This document shows, piece after piece, positions 50,328-59,400 of a stretch of DNA of 64,000 nt. The notes below the pieces were generated by a model that ran no database searches, had not been told where the DNA came from, and saw only the letters and a program-made list of their open reading frames with translations. Source of the stretch: Jiangella ureilytica (lineage in GTDB: Bacteria; Actinomycetota; Actinomycetes; Jiangellales; Jiangellaceae); NCBI RefSeq assembly GCF_004348545.1, contig NZ_SMKL01000026.1, positions 1 through 64,000 of the forward strand. The letters are read 5' to 3'. How positions within the stretch are numbered: the stretch's first letter is position 1; each line of letters opens with the position of its first letter. Position numbers and translations under genes: made by a program.

Positions 50328-50512
50328 CCACGTCCACCACGGAATCCCCTGCCGAACGAGGCCTGCGGGCCTGGCGATGCGGGGAATCGCCTCGTGACGC
50401 GCACGGCAACCGCTTTCCGGCCACGAGGCGCAGCCATCACCAGGCGTTCATGCGCATCACCCGGCCTGCAGGCCTGGTGAAGCAGGGAATCGGGTGGTGA
50501 ACGTGGTCATTC
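50322..50512. repeat. 191-bp imperfect palindromic element between convergent genes
   Basis: The outer 31 bases (50322-50352) pair with 50482-50512 at 26 of 31 positions. The next block, about 23 bases around AGGCCTGCGGGCC (from 50359) and its counterpart ending near 50476, pairs at about 20 of 23. An inner CGCCTCGTG/CACGAGGCG stem closes around 50389-50429. The whole element can fold into one long hairpin. It begins inside the stop codon region of the PTE gene and ends ten bases before the HutC gene stop. It could be a bidirectional terminator or a MITE-like insertion. Confidence 0.7.
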
Positions 50513-50522
50513 CGAAGCGGGG

Positions 50523-51239
50523 TCAGCCGGGCTGGCGGAGCAGCTCGATGTCGAAGAGGTAGCGACCGCCGACGTAGCGGGACTCGGTGAACTCGACCGG
50601 CACGTCGGCCTGGTCGTGGATGGTGCGCTGCTCGATCAGCAGCGGCGCTCCCGTCGGCACGTTCAGCCACTGCGCCTCCTGGACGTCGGCAGCGGCGGCG
50701 GTGAGCGTGCCGTACGCCTGGGTCGGGGTGCGCCCGATCGCCTCGAGCGCCACGAACAGCGACGTCTCCTCGAGGTTCGCCTCGAGCACGCCGGCGCAGA
50801 CGGCGGGCAGCCGCACGTTCTCGACCGCCATGGGGACGCCGTCGGCGAGGCGGAGCCGCTGGATGGCGACCACCAGCCCGCCGACCGGCAGCTGCAGCGC
50901 CACGACCTCTTGGTCGGTGCCGGCACGCACCCCGGACTGCAGCATGCGCGAGCCGGCCTTCAGGCCGCGCCGGCGCATCTCCTCGGTGAACGACAGCAGC
51001 GTGTTGATGCGCCGGTGCACGGGCGTCTGCGCGACGAACGTGCCGCGGCCCGACACGCGGTACAGCAGGCCGTCGGAGGCCAGCCGCTGCACCGCCTGGC
51101 GCGCCGTCATGCGGCTCACGCCGAAGCGCCGGCAGAGCTCGGCGTCGGACGGCAACGGGTCGCCGGGCTGTGCCTTCGCGATCATCTTGCGCAGCTCACG
51201 CTCGATGATCACGTACGCGGGCGGTGTGGTGCTCTTCAT
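50523..51239 (-). CDS. GntR-family regulator, HutC subfamily (UTRA domain)
   Basis: A 238-residue regulator: winged helix with the GntR pattern (LCRRFGVSRMTARQAVQRL, then VSGRGTFVA) and a UTRA effector domain (PVGGLVVAIQRLRLADGVPMAVE, EFTESRYVGGRYLFD). HutC-type regulators such as DasR and NagR sense phosphorylated amino sugars or related metabolites. It is divergent from the ROK/SIS/SDR/FAD operon, with promoter boxes and GTCTA-type words between, so it most likely controls that operon, itself and the secreted-protein operon at 45.3 kb. Confidence 0.88.
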   Translation of the reverse strand: MKSTTPPAYVIIERELRKMIAKAQPGDPLPSDAELCRRFGVSRMTARQAVQRLASDGLLYRVSGRGTFVAQTPVHRRINTLLSFTEEMRRRGLKAGSRMLQSGVRAGTDQEVVALQLPVGGLVVAIQRLRLADGVPMAVENVRLPAVCAGVLEANLEETSLFVALEAIGRTPTQAYGTLTAAAADVQEAQWLNVPTGAPLLIEQRTIHDQADVPVEFTESRYVGGRYLFDIELLRQPG

Positions 51240-51261
51240 CTGGCCCCCGACGTCGCGATGG

Positions 51262-51305
51262 TTGACGAACTCACTAGCAGTATAGATACTCTACCCATCT
51301 AGACA
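51262..51305. promoter_or_regulatory. divergent promoter/operator of the HutC regulator and ROK operon
   Basis: For the plus strand TTGACG (51262-51267) and GATACT (51285-51290) are 17 bp apart. For the minus strand TATACT (51284-51279) is a good -10. The palindrome AGTAT-AG-ATACT (51279-51290) overlaps both. CTACCCATCTAGAC (51291-51304) matches 10 of 14 bases of CTATACCGCTAGAC before the beta-helix gene. Confidence 0.5.
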
Positions 51306-51336
51306 GCCAGTCAGGCTGATCGGAGGGGGTGCCGGA

Positions 51337-52365
51337 GTGCGCGAGCGGGTCCTGGGCATCGATGTGGGCGGCACCACGGTGAAGTGGGCCGTCCTCGAAA
51401 CGCGGGACGCCACCGTCGTGGCGCGCGGCAGCATTCCCACCGCGGGCGACCCCCACACCGTCGCCGCGGACCTCGCCGCCGTCGCCGCGACCCCCGCCGC
51501 GGGCGACACCGCGGCCATCGGCGTCGGCGTCCCGGGCCACGTCGACCGGAGCACGGGCGTCATCCGGTTCCTGCCCAACCTGCGTGGCGACTGGCTCGGC
51601 TTCCCGCTCGCGGCGACGCTGCGCGCGGCGACCGGCCGCCCGGTCACCGTCCTCAACGACGCCCGGGCGTTCTGCCTGGCGGAGTGGCTGCTCGGCGCGG
51701 CCCGCGGCCACGACGACGTGCTGTTCCTGACGCTGGGGACGGGGGTCGGCGGCGGTGTCGTCAGCGGCGGCGCGCTGCTGACCGGCCCGGACGACCGGCT
51801 GGGCGAGATCGGCCACCTGGTCCACGACCGCGCCGGGCCGACCTGCGGCTGCGGCCACCGCGGCTGCCTCGAGACCTACGCCAGCGCGACGGCCATCGCC
51901 CGCGCCGCCGGCCGGCCCACCGCCGAGGACGTGTTCCTGGCGCTGCACGACCTCCAGGCGAACGCGGCCGTCGAGGCGGCCGGCCGGGCCATCGGCGAGA
52001 CCATCGCCAGCCTGTGCGCCGTCCTGCCGGCGGACCTGCTGGTCATCGGCGGCGGCGTGGGGGCGGGACTGCCGCGGCTGCGCCCGCACATCGAGCACGC
52101 ACTCGCCGAGCGACGCGACTTCATCGGCGCGGTCGACGTCGTCGCGGCCAGGCTGGGGGCCGACGCGGGAGCCGTCGGCGCCGCCCTGGCCGCCCTCAAC
52201 GACCTCGACGGTCAGGCGACACCGACCGGCGACTGGGGGCCCGAGGTCCCCACGACCCGTCGGCCGGCGGTCGGGGTCGGCGCCGCGCCGGCACATGAGC
52301 GCTCGTTCGCGTTGCCTGACCCGGCAACCGAGCTGATCGCTGACGACGTACGGAGGTGGACGTGA
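51337..52365 (+). CDS. ROK-family sugar kinase
   Basis: A 342-residue ROK protein without a DNA-binding domain, so a kinase rather than a repressor. Phosphate motif GIDVGGTTVKWAV, catalytic Asp in VLNDARAF, and the zinc motif CGCGHRGCLETYAS are present. It phosphorylates a hexose or an N-acetylated sugar such as ManNAc or GlcNAc; the substrate is not predictable. GTG 51337 starts it. A C-terminal tail of about 50 residues beyond the ROK fold is unusual. Its stop overlaps the SIS gene start. Confidence 0.87.
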   Translation: MRERVLGIDVGGTTVKWAVLETRDATVVARGSIPTAGDPHTVAADLAAVAATPAAGDTAAIGVGVPGHVDRSTGVIRFLPNLRGDWLGFPLAATLRAATGRPVTVLNDARAFCLAEWLLGAARGHDDVLFLTLGTGVGGGVVSGGALLTGPDDRLGEIGHLVHDRAGPTCGCGHRGCLETYASATAIARAAGRPTAEDVFLALHDLQANAAVEAAGRAIGETIASLCAVLPADLLVIGGGVGAGLPRLRPHIEHALAERRDFIGAVDVVAARLGADAGAVGAALAALNDLDGQATPTGDWGPEVPTTRRPAVGVGAAPAHERSFALPDPATELIADDVRRWT

Positions 52366-53129
52366 GCTGGATCGGGCGAGCGCATGAGGTGCTCGACACG
52401 ATCGCGCGGACGCAGGGTGAGGCCATCGAGAAGGCCAGCCGGTTCTGCGCGGAGTCGATCGGCGGAGGCGGCGTGGTGCACACCTTCGGCACCGGCCACT
52501 CGCGGATCCCGGTGGAGGAGCTCTTCCCGCGCTACGGCTCGTATCCCGGCTTCCACCCCATCGTCGAGCTGTCGATGACGTTCCACACGCAGGTCGTGGG
52601 CGCCAACGGGCAGCGGCAGGCGATGTTCATCGAGCGGGTCGAGGGCCTCGCCGAGCAGATCCTGGCGAACTTCACCCTGCGCGGGACCGACGCGATGATC
52701 GTGTTCAGCGCGAGCGGCCTCAACGCCGTCCCCATCGAGATCGCCCAGCAGGCCCGCAAGTCCGGCCTCAACGTCATCGCGGTGACGGCGCTCGCGGAGT
52801 CGCGCTCGGCGCCGGTCCGGCACAGCTCGGGCACGCGTCTCGCCGACCACGCCGACGTCGTCATCGACCTCTGCACGCCGCCCGGCGACGCCCTGTGCAG
52901 CGTCGACGGACTCGACGTGCCGGTCGGGCCGGGCAGCACGCTGGCCGCCGTCGCGATCGTCAACGAGATCAAGGTGCGGGTCGCGGAGCTGCTGACGGCC
53001 GACGGCACCATGCCGCCCGTGCTCACCAGCAAGGCGCTCATCGGCGCCGAGGAGTCCGCCGCCCGGTTCGAGGCGGCCTACCTCGAGCACGGCCGCCGCG
53101 CCGCCGAGGTCCTGCGGGGCACACCATGA
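52362..53129 (+). CDS. SIS-domain phosphosugar protein (UPF0309-like)
   Basis: A 255-residue SIS-domain protein with the sugar-phosphate binding segments HTFGTGHSRIP, VFSASGLNAVPIEIAQQAR and VIAVTALAESRSAPV. The size and the paired GTGHS/SASG motifs fit UPF0309-type sugar isomerase domain proteins, which act on phosphosugars as isomerases, deaminases or etherases. GTG 52362 is chosen because CGGAGG lies five bases upstream and it overlaps the ROK stop (GTGA). The kinase/SIS pairing suggests phosphorylation followed by isomerisation or cleavage of a modified sugar. Confidence 0.83.
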   Translation: MSWIGRAHEVLDTIARTQGEAIEKASRFCAESIGGGGVVHTFGTGHSRIPVEELFPRYGSYPGFHPIVELSMTFHTQVVGANGQRQAMFIERVEGLAEQILANFTLRGTDAMIVFSASGLNAVPIEIAQQARKSGLNVIAVTALAESRSAPVRHSSGTRLADHADVVIDLCTPPGDALCSVDGLDVPVGPGSTLAAVAIVNEIKVRVAELLTADGTMPPVLTSKALIGAEESAARFEAAYLEHGRRAAEVLRGTP

Positions 53130-53857
53130 AGATCCTGGTCTGCGGCGGGTCCGGCGGCATCGGGTCGGCGTGCGTCGCCGCCCTGACGACCGCCGGCCAC
53201 GACGTCCTCGCCGTCGACCGCGACGCTGTCACCTCGGGGCCGGGCGCCGGCCCCGTAGCCCTCGACATCACCGCTCCGGGCGGCGCCGACAAGGCGATCG
53301 ACCGGGCCGTCGAGGCGTTCGAGGGCCGTCTCGACGGCGTCGTGCACGCCATCGGCCGCTCCGGCCGCCGGCTGGGCGACGGTCCGGTCAGCACCTGCAG
53401 CGACGAGGCCTGGCGCGACGTGCACCGGGTCAACCTCGACTCGGTGTTCTGGCTGCTGCGCGCGGCGCTCCCGGTGCTGCGCGACAACGGCGGCGGCTCG
53501 GTCGTCGTGGTCGGCTCGGCGCTGGCCCGCACGCTGGACCGCGACTTCCTCACCGCCGCGTACCTCACCAGCAAGAGCGCGGTCGAGACGCTGGTGCGGG
53601 CGGCCGCCTTCGAGGGGGCGCCCGGCGGCGTCCGCGTCAACGTCGTGGCGCCGGGGCTGGTCGACACCCCCATGGCGGCCCGCGCCCTGACCGACCCGGT
53701 CATCAGCGGCCGGCTGCCCGAGCTCATGCCGCTCGGACGCGGCGGCGCCAGCGCCCCGGACACCGTCGCCGCCGCCGTCGAGTGGCTGCTCTCGCCTGCC
53801 TCGAGCCAGGTCACCGGCGCGGTCCTGCCCGCCGACGGCGGCTGGAGCCTGCGATGA
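53126..53857 (+). CDS. short-chain dehydrogenase/reductase (SDR)
   Basis: A 243-residue classical SDR: GGSGGIG near residue 8 for the cofactor, Ser in VVVGSALAR and YLTSK for catalysis, and the PGLVDTPMAARAL segment. An Asp at the end of strand 2 (AVDRDA) suggests NAD preference. Oxidation or reduction of a sugar hydroxyl is likely in this context. It overlaps both neighbours by four bases (ATGA), so the four-gene unit ROK-SIS-SDR-FAD is tightly coupled. Confidence 0.87.
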   Translation: MKILVCGGSGGIGSACVAALTTAGHDVLAVDRDAVTSGPGAGPVALDITAPGGADKAIDRAVEAFEGRLDGVVHAIGRSGRRLGDGPVSTCSDEAWRDVHRVNLDSVFWLLRAALPVLRDNGGGSVVVVGSALARTLDRDFLTAAYLTSKSAVETLVRAAAFEGAPGGVRVNVVAPGLVDTPMAARALTDPVISGRLPELMPLGRGGASAPDTVAAAVEWLLSPASSQVTGAVLPADGGWSLR

Positions 53858-55146
53858 CCGCGGCGCCGCTGCTGTGGGAGGGCGACGTCGTCGTGGCCGG
53901 CGGCGGGTCCGCGGGCTGTGCGGCGGCGGTCGCCGCGGCCCGCACGGGCGCCCGGACGCTGCTGGTCGAGCCGGCCGGCTTCCTCGGCGGCACCGGCACG
54001 GCCGTCCTCGACACCTTCTACGGCTTCTACGCCCCCGGGGGCGACGACACGCCCGAGAGCAGGGTCGTCGGCGGCATCGGCTGGGAGGTCGCCTCGGCCC
54101 TTCTCGACGGCGGCCAGGCGTTCGAGCGGCCCAACAGCTACGGCGCCGGCACCGGGGTCACCTACGAGCCCGAGGCGCTGAAGCTGACCTGGGACCGCCT
54201 GACCCGGGCCGCCGCCGTCGACACCCTGCTGCACGCGAGCGTCGTCGGCGTCGAGACCGACCCGGCGACCAGGCGGGTCACCGCGCTCACCGTCGCCACG
54301 AAGGCCGGCACCCGCACGGTCCGCGCGGACGCCGTCGTCGACGCGAGCGGCGACGCCGAGGTCGCGTGGCGGGCCGGCGCGGCCCTCGAGCGCCCGTCCA
54401 CGGACCAGAAGCTGCAGCCGCTCACCGCGACGTTCCGGCTCGGCGGCGTCGACACCGGCGTCATCACCACGAAGGACCTGCACGAACGGCTGGCCAAGGC
54501 GGCCGAGTCCGGGCGCTACCGGCTGCCGCGCCGCGAGGGCTCGGTGCACCGGACGGTGCTGCCCGGCGTCGTGCACACGAACCTGACACGGGTGAGCGGG
54601 CTGGACCCGACCGACCCGTGGCAGCTCTCGGCGGCGGAGGCCGAGGGACGGGCCCAGGTGGCCGAGTACGTCCGCTTCCTCACGGAGGAGGTGCCGGGGT
54701 ACGAGGACGCCTACCTGCTCTCCACCTCGGTCCGGATCGGCGTGCGCGAGACCCGCCGGCTGATCGGGCGGTACGTGCTCACCCGCGACGACGTGCTCGA
54801 GGCCCGCGACTTCCCGGACGCCGTCGCCCGCTGCGGCGCCCCCGTCGAGGACCACGGCGGCGGCGAGTCGACCATCTGGGAGTACGTCGGCGGGCACCGG
54901 TCCGGACGCACCTACGGCGTCCCGTACCGCTGCCTGCTCCCTGCCGAACTGGACAACGTCGCCGTCGCCGGCCGGTGCCTGTCCGCCACGCACGACGCGC
55001 ACGCCTCGGTGCGCTCGATGGCCCAGTGCATGGCGCTGGGCCAGGCGGCCGGCACCGCCGCGGCACTGTCCGGCGGCGGCGCCGTCGGCGATCTCGACGC
55101 GACGGTCCTACGCGAGCGGCTGGCCACCGACGCGGCCGTGCTCTGA
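53854..55146 (+). CDS. FAD-dependent oxidoreductase (FAD_oxidored family)
   Basis: A 430-residue flavoprotein with the N-terminal motif VVVAGGGSAGCAAAVAAARTGA, followed by VEPAGFLGGTGTAVLDTF, the pattern of the FAD_oxidored (PF12831) family common in polysaccharide loci. A C-terminal FAD segment VAVAGRCLSATHDAHASVR and GQAAGTAAAL close the domain. These proteins have poorly known substrates, often sugar-related. It is the last gene of the coupled set and precedes the ABC importer by 45 bases. Confidence 0.82.
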   Translation: MTAAPLLWEGDVVVAGGGSAGCAAAVAAARTGARTLLVEPAGFLGGTGTAVLDTFYGFYAPGGDDTPESRVVGGIGWEVASALLDGGQAFERPNSYGAGTGVTYEPEALKLTWDRLTRAAAVDTLLHASVVGVETDPATRRVTALTVATKAGTRTVRADAVVDASGDAEVAWRAGAALERPSTDQKLQPLTATFRLGGVDTGVITTKDLHERLAKAAESGRYRLPRREGSVHRTVLPGVVHTNLTRVSGLDPTDPWQLSAAEAEGRAQVAEYVRFLTEEVPGYEDAYLLSTSVRIGVRETRRLIGRYVLTRDDVLEARDFPDAVARCGAPVEDHGGGESTIWEYVGGHRSGRTYGVPYRCLLPAELDNVAVAGRCLSATHDAHASVRSMAQCMALGQAAGTAAALSGGGAVGDLDATVLRERLATDAAVL

Positions 55147-55191
55147 CGAACCACACCTACGACTGATCGGCAAGAGAGAAGGAGACCGGAG

Positions 55192-56469
55192 ATGCGAACC
55201 CGCACTGCTCCGACCGCAGCGGTGCTCGCCCTGAGCATCGGCCTGCTGGCCACCGCCTGTGGCGGCGGCGACGACGACACGGACACCACGGGCGGCGAGG
55301 GCGGCGGCGACAACGCCGCCGTCTCCGGCGAGGTGACGATGTGGATCTACCCCGCCATCGCCGACGAGGCCACCCACCGGGGGTTCTGGGACGACACCGT
55401 CGCGGCGTTCAACCAGGAGTATCCGGACGTCGACGTGACGGTCGAGATCTTCCCCTGGGCCGACCGCGACCAGGCGCTGACCACGGCCATCGCCGGCAAC
55501 AGCGCCCCCGACGTCGTGTACCTGATCCCGGACCAGCTGCCGGCCTACGCGCGCAACATCGAGCCGATCGACGACTACCTGAGCGAGGACGAGAAGGCCG
55601 ACTACCGGCCCAACGTCGTCGACTCCGTCAGCATCGACGGCCAGATGATGGGCGCGCCGATCCTGCAGAGCGTCCTGGCGCTGGTCTGCAACAAGCAGGT
55701 CTTCGACGCCGTCGGGCAGACGGAGTACCCGGAGACCTGGGACGACCTGCTCGAGATGGCGCCCACCTTCAAGGACGCCGGCTTCGACATGACGGCCTAC
55801 GGCGGCGACGTCGCCAACTCGCTGAACCTCTCGTTCTATCCGCTGCTCTGGCAGGCCGGCGGCGACGTCTTCAACGAGGACGGCACCGAGGTCGCGTTCA
55901 ACAGCGACGCGGGCGTCAGAGCGCTGGAGTTCGTGCAGCAGCTGGTCGAGGGCGGCTTCGTCGACCCGGCCCAGCTCACCACCGAGCCGCCGCTCGAGCA
56001 GACCCGCATCGCGCAGAACAAGGTCGCCTGCGTCTGGCACATGGAGCCGCAGTACCTCGTCGACTTCTGGGGCGAGGAGAACGTCATCGTGCGCCCGCCG
56101 CTGAAGGACGCCGAGCAGATCCATTACGGCACCGTCGGCTCGCTGTCCATGCTGAGCAGCGCCGAGGACAAGGAGGCCGCCGGCGCCTGGATCGACTTCG
56201 CGACGTCGGCCGAGCGGTCCGCCGAGTACGACGTCGCCGGCCGGTTCTTCTCCACCAAGGAGTCCGTCGGCGCGCTCTACGAGGGCGACCCGATCCTCGG
56301 TGAGCTCGAGCAGTTCGCCGGCATGACGACCGTCGGCCCGCTCAACGAGCACGCCCGCGAGGTCATGGGCGTGCTGGCGCCGGAGATCCAGGCGGTCCTC
56401 GTCGGCGACAAGGAACCGCAGCAGGCGCTCGACGACGCCGCAGAAGCGGCGAACCCGCTCCTCGGATGA
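55192..56469 (+). CDS. carbohydrate ABC transporter substrate-binding lipoprotein (CUT1)
   Basis: A 425-residue extracellular binding protein of the SBP_bac_1 type with lipobox LLATACGGG and an acidic Gly-rich linker. Family segments include MWIYPAIADEATHRG, YPDVDVTVEIFPWADRDQAL and a C-terminal AWIDFATSAERSAEYD. It feeds the two MalF/MalG-type permeases that follow. There is no ATPase gene in the window; CUT1 importers of actinomycetes commonly share one MsiK-like ATPase encoded elsewhere. ATG 55192 has a GGAGACCGGAG site. The operon overlaps support one transcript to 59313. Confidence 0.87.
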   Translation: MRTRTAPTAAVLALSIGLLATACGGGDDDTDTTGGEGGGDNAAVSGEVTMWIYPAIADEATHRGFWDDTVAAFNQEYPDVDVTVEIFPWADRDQALTTAIAGNSAPDVVYLIPDQLPAYARNIEPIDDYLSEDEKADYRPNVVDSVSIDGQMMGAPILQSVLALVCNKQVFDAVGQTEYPETWDDLLEMAPTFKDAGFDMTAYGGDVANSLNLSFYPLLWQAGGDVFNEDGTEVAFNSDAGVRALEFVQQLVEGGFVDPAQLTTEPPLEQTRIAQNKVACVWHMEPQYLVDFWGEENVIVRPPLKDAEQIHYGTVGSLSMLSSAEDKEAAGAWIDFATSAERSAEYDVAGRFFSTKESVGALYEGDPILGELEQFAGMTTVGPLNEHAREVMGVLAPEIQAVLVGDKEPQQALDDAAEAANPLLG

Positions 56470-57386
56470 CCGTGAGCGGAACCGCGACGGCCTCCCGCAC
56501 GGCGCCTCGTCCGGCCTCCCGCCGGGCGATGCGCCGGCGGGAGGCCCGCATCGGGCTGCTGTTCGTCCTGCCGGTCCTGCTGCTGTTCCTGGCGTTCCGG
56601 TTCGGGCCGGCGATCGCGGGCGGCGTGCTCGCGTTCACCGACTACACGATCGGCGCGGAGACCAGCTGGACCGGCCTGGACAACCTGCGCCGCATGGTCG
56701 ACGACCCGCTGTTCTGGCGGGCGCTGCGCACGACGCTGATCTACTCGGTGCTCGCGGTGCCGCTGTCGATCCTGGCCGCCCTGGGCATGGCGCTGCTGGT
56801 GCGGCGCTCGTTCCGCGGGGTCAAGCTGTTCCGGTCGATCTTCTTCCTGCCGGTCGTGACCAGCCTCGTGCTGGCCGGCATCGTGTTCACCTGGATCTTC
56901 TCGGCCGGTGGCCCGTGGTCGTCGCTGCTGGGCGCCGTCGGGCTGCCCGAGGGTTCGTGGCTGTCCGACACCACGCTGGTGGTGCCGGCGCTGGTGATCG
57001 TCGCGGTGTGGACGCGGTTCGGCTTCGGCATGCTGATCCTGCTGGCGCGGCTGCAGGACATCCCGCGCGAGCTGGAGGAGGCGGCGCTGACCGACGGCGC
57101 CAACGCCTGGCACCGGTTCCGCCACATCGTGCTGCCGGAGCTGAAGCCGGCGCTGTTCTTCCTCGCCGTCATCGAGACGACGGTGTCGTTCCAGGTCTTC
57201 GACACCGTCTACGTGATGACCGGCGGCGGGCCGGCGCAGTCCAGCTACATGCTCGTCTTCCAGCTCTACGACCAGGCGTTCCGGTACTTCGACTTCGGGT
57301 ACGCGAGCGCGATCGGACTGGCGCTGTTCGTGATGACGCTGGTGGTCGCGCTGATCCAGCGGCTGACCCTGGGGAGGGACCGATGA
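56466..57386 (+). CDS. carbohydrate ABC transporter permease, MalF type
   Basis: A 306-residue permease with six membrane helices and the EAA motif LEEAALTDGANAWHRFRHIVLP near residue 208. The first helix lies at about residues 32-55 (RIGLLFVLPVLLLF). It forms the channel with the next permease. ATG 56466 overlaps the binding-protein stop (ATGA). Confidence 0.87.
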   Translation: MTVSGTATASRTAPRPASRRAMRRREARIGLLFVLPVLLLFLAFRFGPAIAGGVLAFTDYTIGAETSWTGLDNLRRMVDDPLFWRALRTTLIYSVLAVPLSILAALGMALLVRRSFRGVKLFRSIFFLPVVTSLVLAGIVFTWIFSAGGPWSSLLGAVGLPEGSWLSDTTLVVPALVIVAVWTRFGFGMLILLARLQDIPRELEEAALTDGANAWHRFRHIVLPELKPALFFLAVIETTVSFQVFDTVYVMTGGGPAQSSYMLVFQLYDQAFRYFDFGYASAIGLALFVMTLVVALIQRLTLGRDR

Positions 57387-58300
57387 CCGCGCTGAGCACC
57401 CCGGCCGCGCTGGACGCCGACGTGGGCGCGGGCGCGGCCGGCGACGGCGGTTCGTCGCGGCACGGCCGGGCCTACCGGGCGCTGGAGCCCAGCCGCACCG
57501 GCAGGACGGTGCGGGCGGTGCTGCTGTTCCTGGCCGCGCTCGTGACGCTGTTCCCCTTCTACGCGATGGTCGTCCTGTCGTTCAAACCGACCGGCGCGGT
57601 CGTCATGCCCGAGGCGCTGCTGCCGTGGCCGCTGTCGACGGAGGCCTACGAGCACGTCCTCGGCGCGGAGTCGGTCCTGCGCTGGACGCTGAACACCCTG
57701 GTCTACTCCGTCGTGTCGGTGGTCGCGGTGCTGTTCCTGGCGTCGCTGGCCGGCTACGCGTTCGCCCGCAAGCGGTTCCCGGGCAAGGAGGTGATGTTCT
57801 GGTCCTTCATCGCGATGATCATGGTCCCGTACCACGTCACGCTGGTGCCGAGCTTCATCGTCATCTCCGAGGCGGGCGGCGTGAACACGTACTGGGGCCT
57901 CATCCTGCCGACCCTGGCGAACGCGCAGGCGGTCTTCCTGATGCGCCAGTTCATCAAGTCGCTGCCCGACGAGCTGTTCGAGGCGGCCATGCTGGACGGC
58001 TGCTCCGAGTGGCGCATGTACGTGTCCATGGTGCTGCCGCTGATCAAGCCGATCCTGGCGACGCTGGGCGTGTTCGTGTTCCTGTGGCACTGGAACGACT
58101 TCCTCTGGCCGCTGATCGTCGGGCAGAGCAGCGACATGCGCACGCTGACCACCGGCCTGGCGTCGCTGAACGCCGAGAACGCGCCGCTCAACGTCGTGCT
58201 GGCGGGGTCGGTGGTGGCGTTCGTGCCGATCTTCATGGCCTACCTCGTCGGGCAGCGGTACTTCACCGAGGGCGTCACCATGACCGGGGTGAAGGGGTGA
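57383..58300 (+). CDS. carbohydrate ABC transporter permease, MalG type
   Basis: A 305-residue permease with six helices and the EAA motif FEAAMLDGCSEWRMYVSMVLP near residue 200. It starts with an unusually long Ala/Gly-rich hydrophilic stretch (about 45 residues) before helix 1. Together with the MalF-type subunit it imports the sugar bound by the lipoprotein. ATG 57383 overlaps the previous stop, and its own stop overlaps the dehydrogenase GTG. Confidence 0.87.
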   Translation: MTALSTPAALDADVGAGAAGDGGSSRHGRAYRALEPSRTGRTVRAVLLFLAALVTLFPFYAMVVLSFKPTGAVVMPEALLPWPLSTEAYEHVLGAESVLRWTLNTLVYSVVSVVAVLFLASLAGYAFARKRFPGKEVMFWSFIAMIMVPYHVTLVPSFIVISEAGGVNTYWGLILPTLANAQAVFLMRQFIKSLPDELFEAAMLDGCSEWRMYVSMVLPLIKPILATLGVFVFLWHWNDFLWPLIVGQSSDMRTLTTGLASLNAENAPLNVVLAGSVVAFVPIFMAYLVGQRYFTEGVTMTGVKG

Positions 58301-59313
58301 GCGCTGTCATCGCGGTGGCGGTGCCCGCGGACCTGCGGGCGCTGTTCTTCCCTTCGCCGGTGTGGTCGTCGCTCGCCGAGCTGGGTGAGCTGCGGGTGGT
58401 GGCCGACGGCGACGGCGGCAGGCTCGGCGAGCCCAGGGTGCTCGCCGAGCTCGCCGGTCCTGCGGACGTGCTGGTGACGAGCTGGCCGTGCGCATCCCTC
58501 ACCGGGCCGGTGCTGGACGCGGCGCCGCGGCTGCGCCTCGTCGCCCACACCGGGGCGTCGGTGAAGCCCTACGTCGGTCACGACGCGTTCGCCCGCGGCG
58601 TCCGGGTGACCCAGGCCGGCGCCGCCATGGGCCGCGCCGTGGGGGAGCAGGCGTTCGCCCTGACACTTGCCCTGCTGCACCGCGTGCACCGGTTCGACCT
58701 TGCCCTGCGCACCGGTGTGCCGTGGGCCGACGCGAAGGCGTCGGCGCCGCCCCGGCACGAGCTGCTCGGCTGCCCCGTCGGCGTCGTCGGGGCGTCGCGG
58801 ACCGGCCGGGCCTACATCGAGCTGGTGCGCGCACTGGGCGGGGTGGTCACCGTCGCCGACCCGTACCTGTCGGAGGCCGAGGCGTTCGACCTGGGCGTGA
58901 CGGTGGCCGGCCTCGACACCGTCCTGCGGACGTCGCGGGTGGTGGCGCTGCACGCGCCGGTGCTGCCGGAGACCCGGCGGATGATCGGCGCCCGCGAGCT
59001 GGCCCTCCTGCCCGACGAGGCGGTGCTGGTCAACACCGCGCGTGCGGCCCTGATCGACGCAGACGCGCTACTGGCCGAGCTGCGCACCGGGCGCATCGAC
59101 GCGGCCATCGACGTGTACGACGAGCAGCCGCTGCCGGTGGACCACCCGCTGCGGTCGCTGCCGAACGTGCTGTTGACGCCGCACGAGGCGGGCGGGACGG
59201 TGCAGGCGCGGGCGCGCGGCGGCGGGATCGTCGTCGACGAGCTGGCCCGGTTCCTCTCCGGCGAGCCGCTGCGGCACGAGGTCACCGAGGACCTGCTGGC
59301 CCGGGTGGGTTGA
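58297..59313 (+). CDS. D-isomer-specific 2-hydroxyacid dehydrogenase family protein
   Basis: A 338-residue dehydrogenase of the D-2-hydroxyacid family. Catalytic Arg in NTARAALID, Glu in DVYDEQPLP and His in LLTPHEAGG are present. The cofactor motif reads VGVVGASRTGRAYIE, where the second and third glycines of the usual GxGxxG are altered (GASRTG). It should act on a 2-oxo or 2-hydroxy acid derived from the imported sugar derivative. GTG 58297 overlaps the permease stop (GTGA). Confidence 0.82.
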   Translation: MSAVIAVAVPADLRALFFPSPVWSSLAELGELRVVADGDGGRLGEPRVLAELAGPADVLVTSWPCASLTGPVLDAAPRLRLVAHTGASVKPYVGHDAFARGVRVTQAGAAMGRAVGEQAFALTLALLHRVHRFDLALRTGVPWADAKASAPPRHELLGCPVGVVGASRTGRAYIELVRALGGVVTVADPYLSEAEAFDLGVTVAGLDTVLRTSRVVALHAPVLPETRRMIGARELALLPDEAVLVNTARAALIDADALLAELRTGRIDAAIDVYDEQPLPVDHPLRSLPNVLLTPHEAGGTVQARARGGGIVVDELARFLSGEPLRHEVTEDLLARVG

Positions 59314-59400
59314 ATACGAAATACCCGCGCCAAGTCAATGAAATAGTGCGGAAAGGAACGCCGGACAGACTGTGGCTCCCCTACCCCTGAGGAGCCATCT

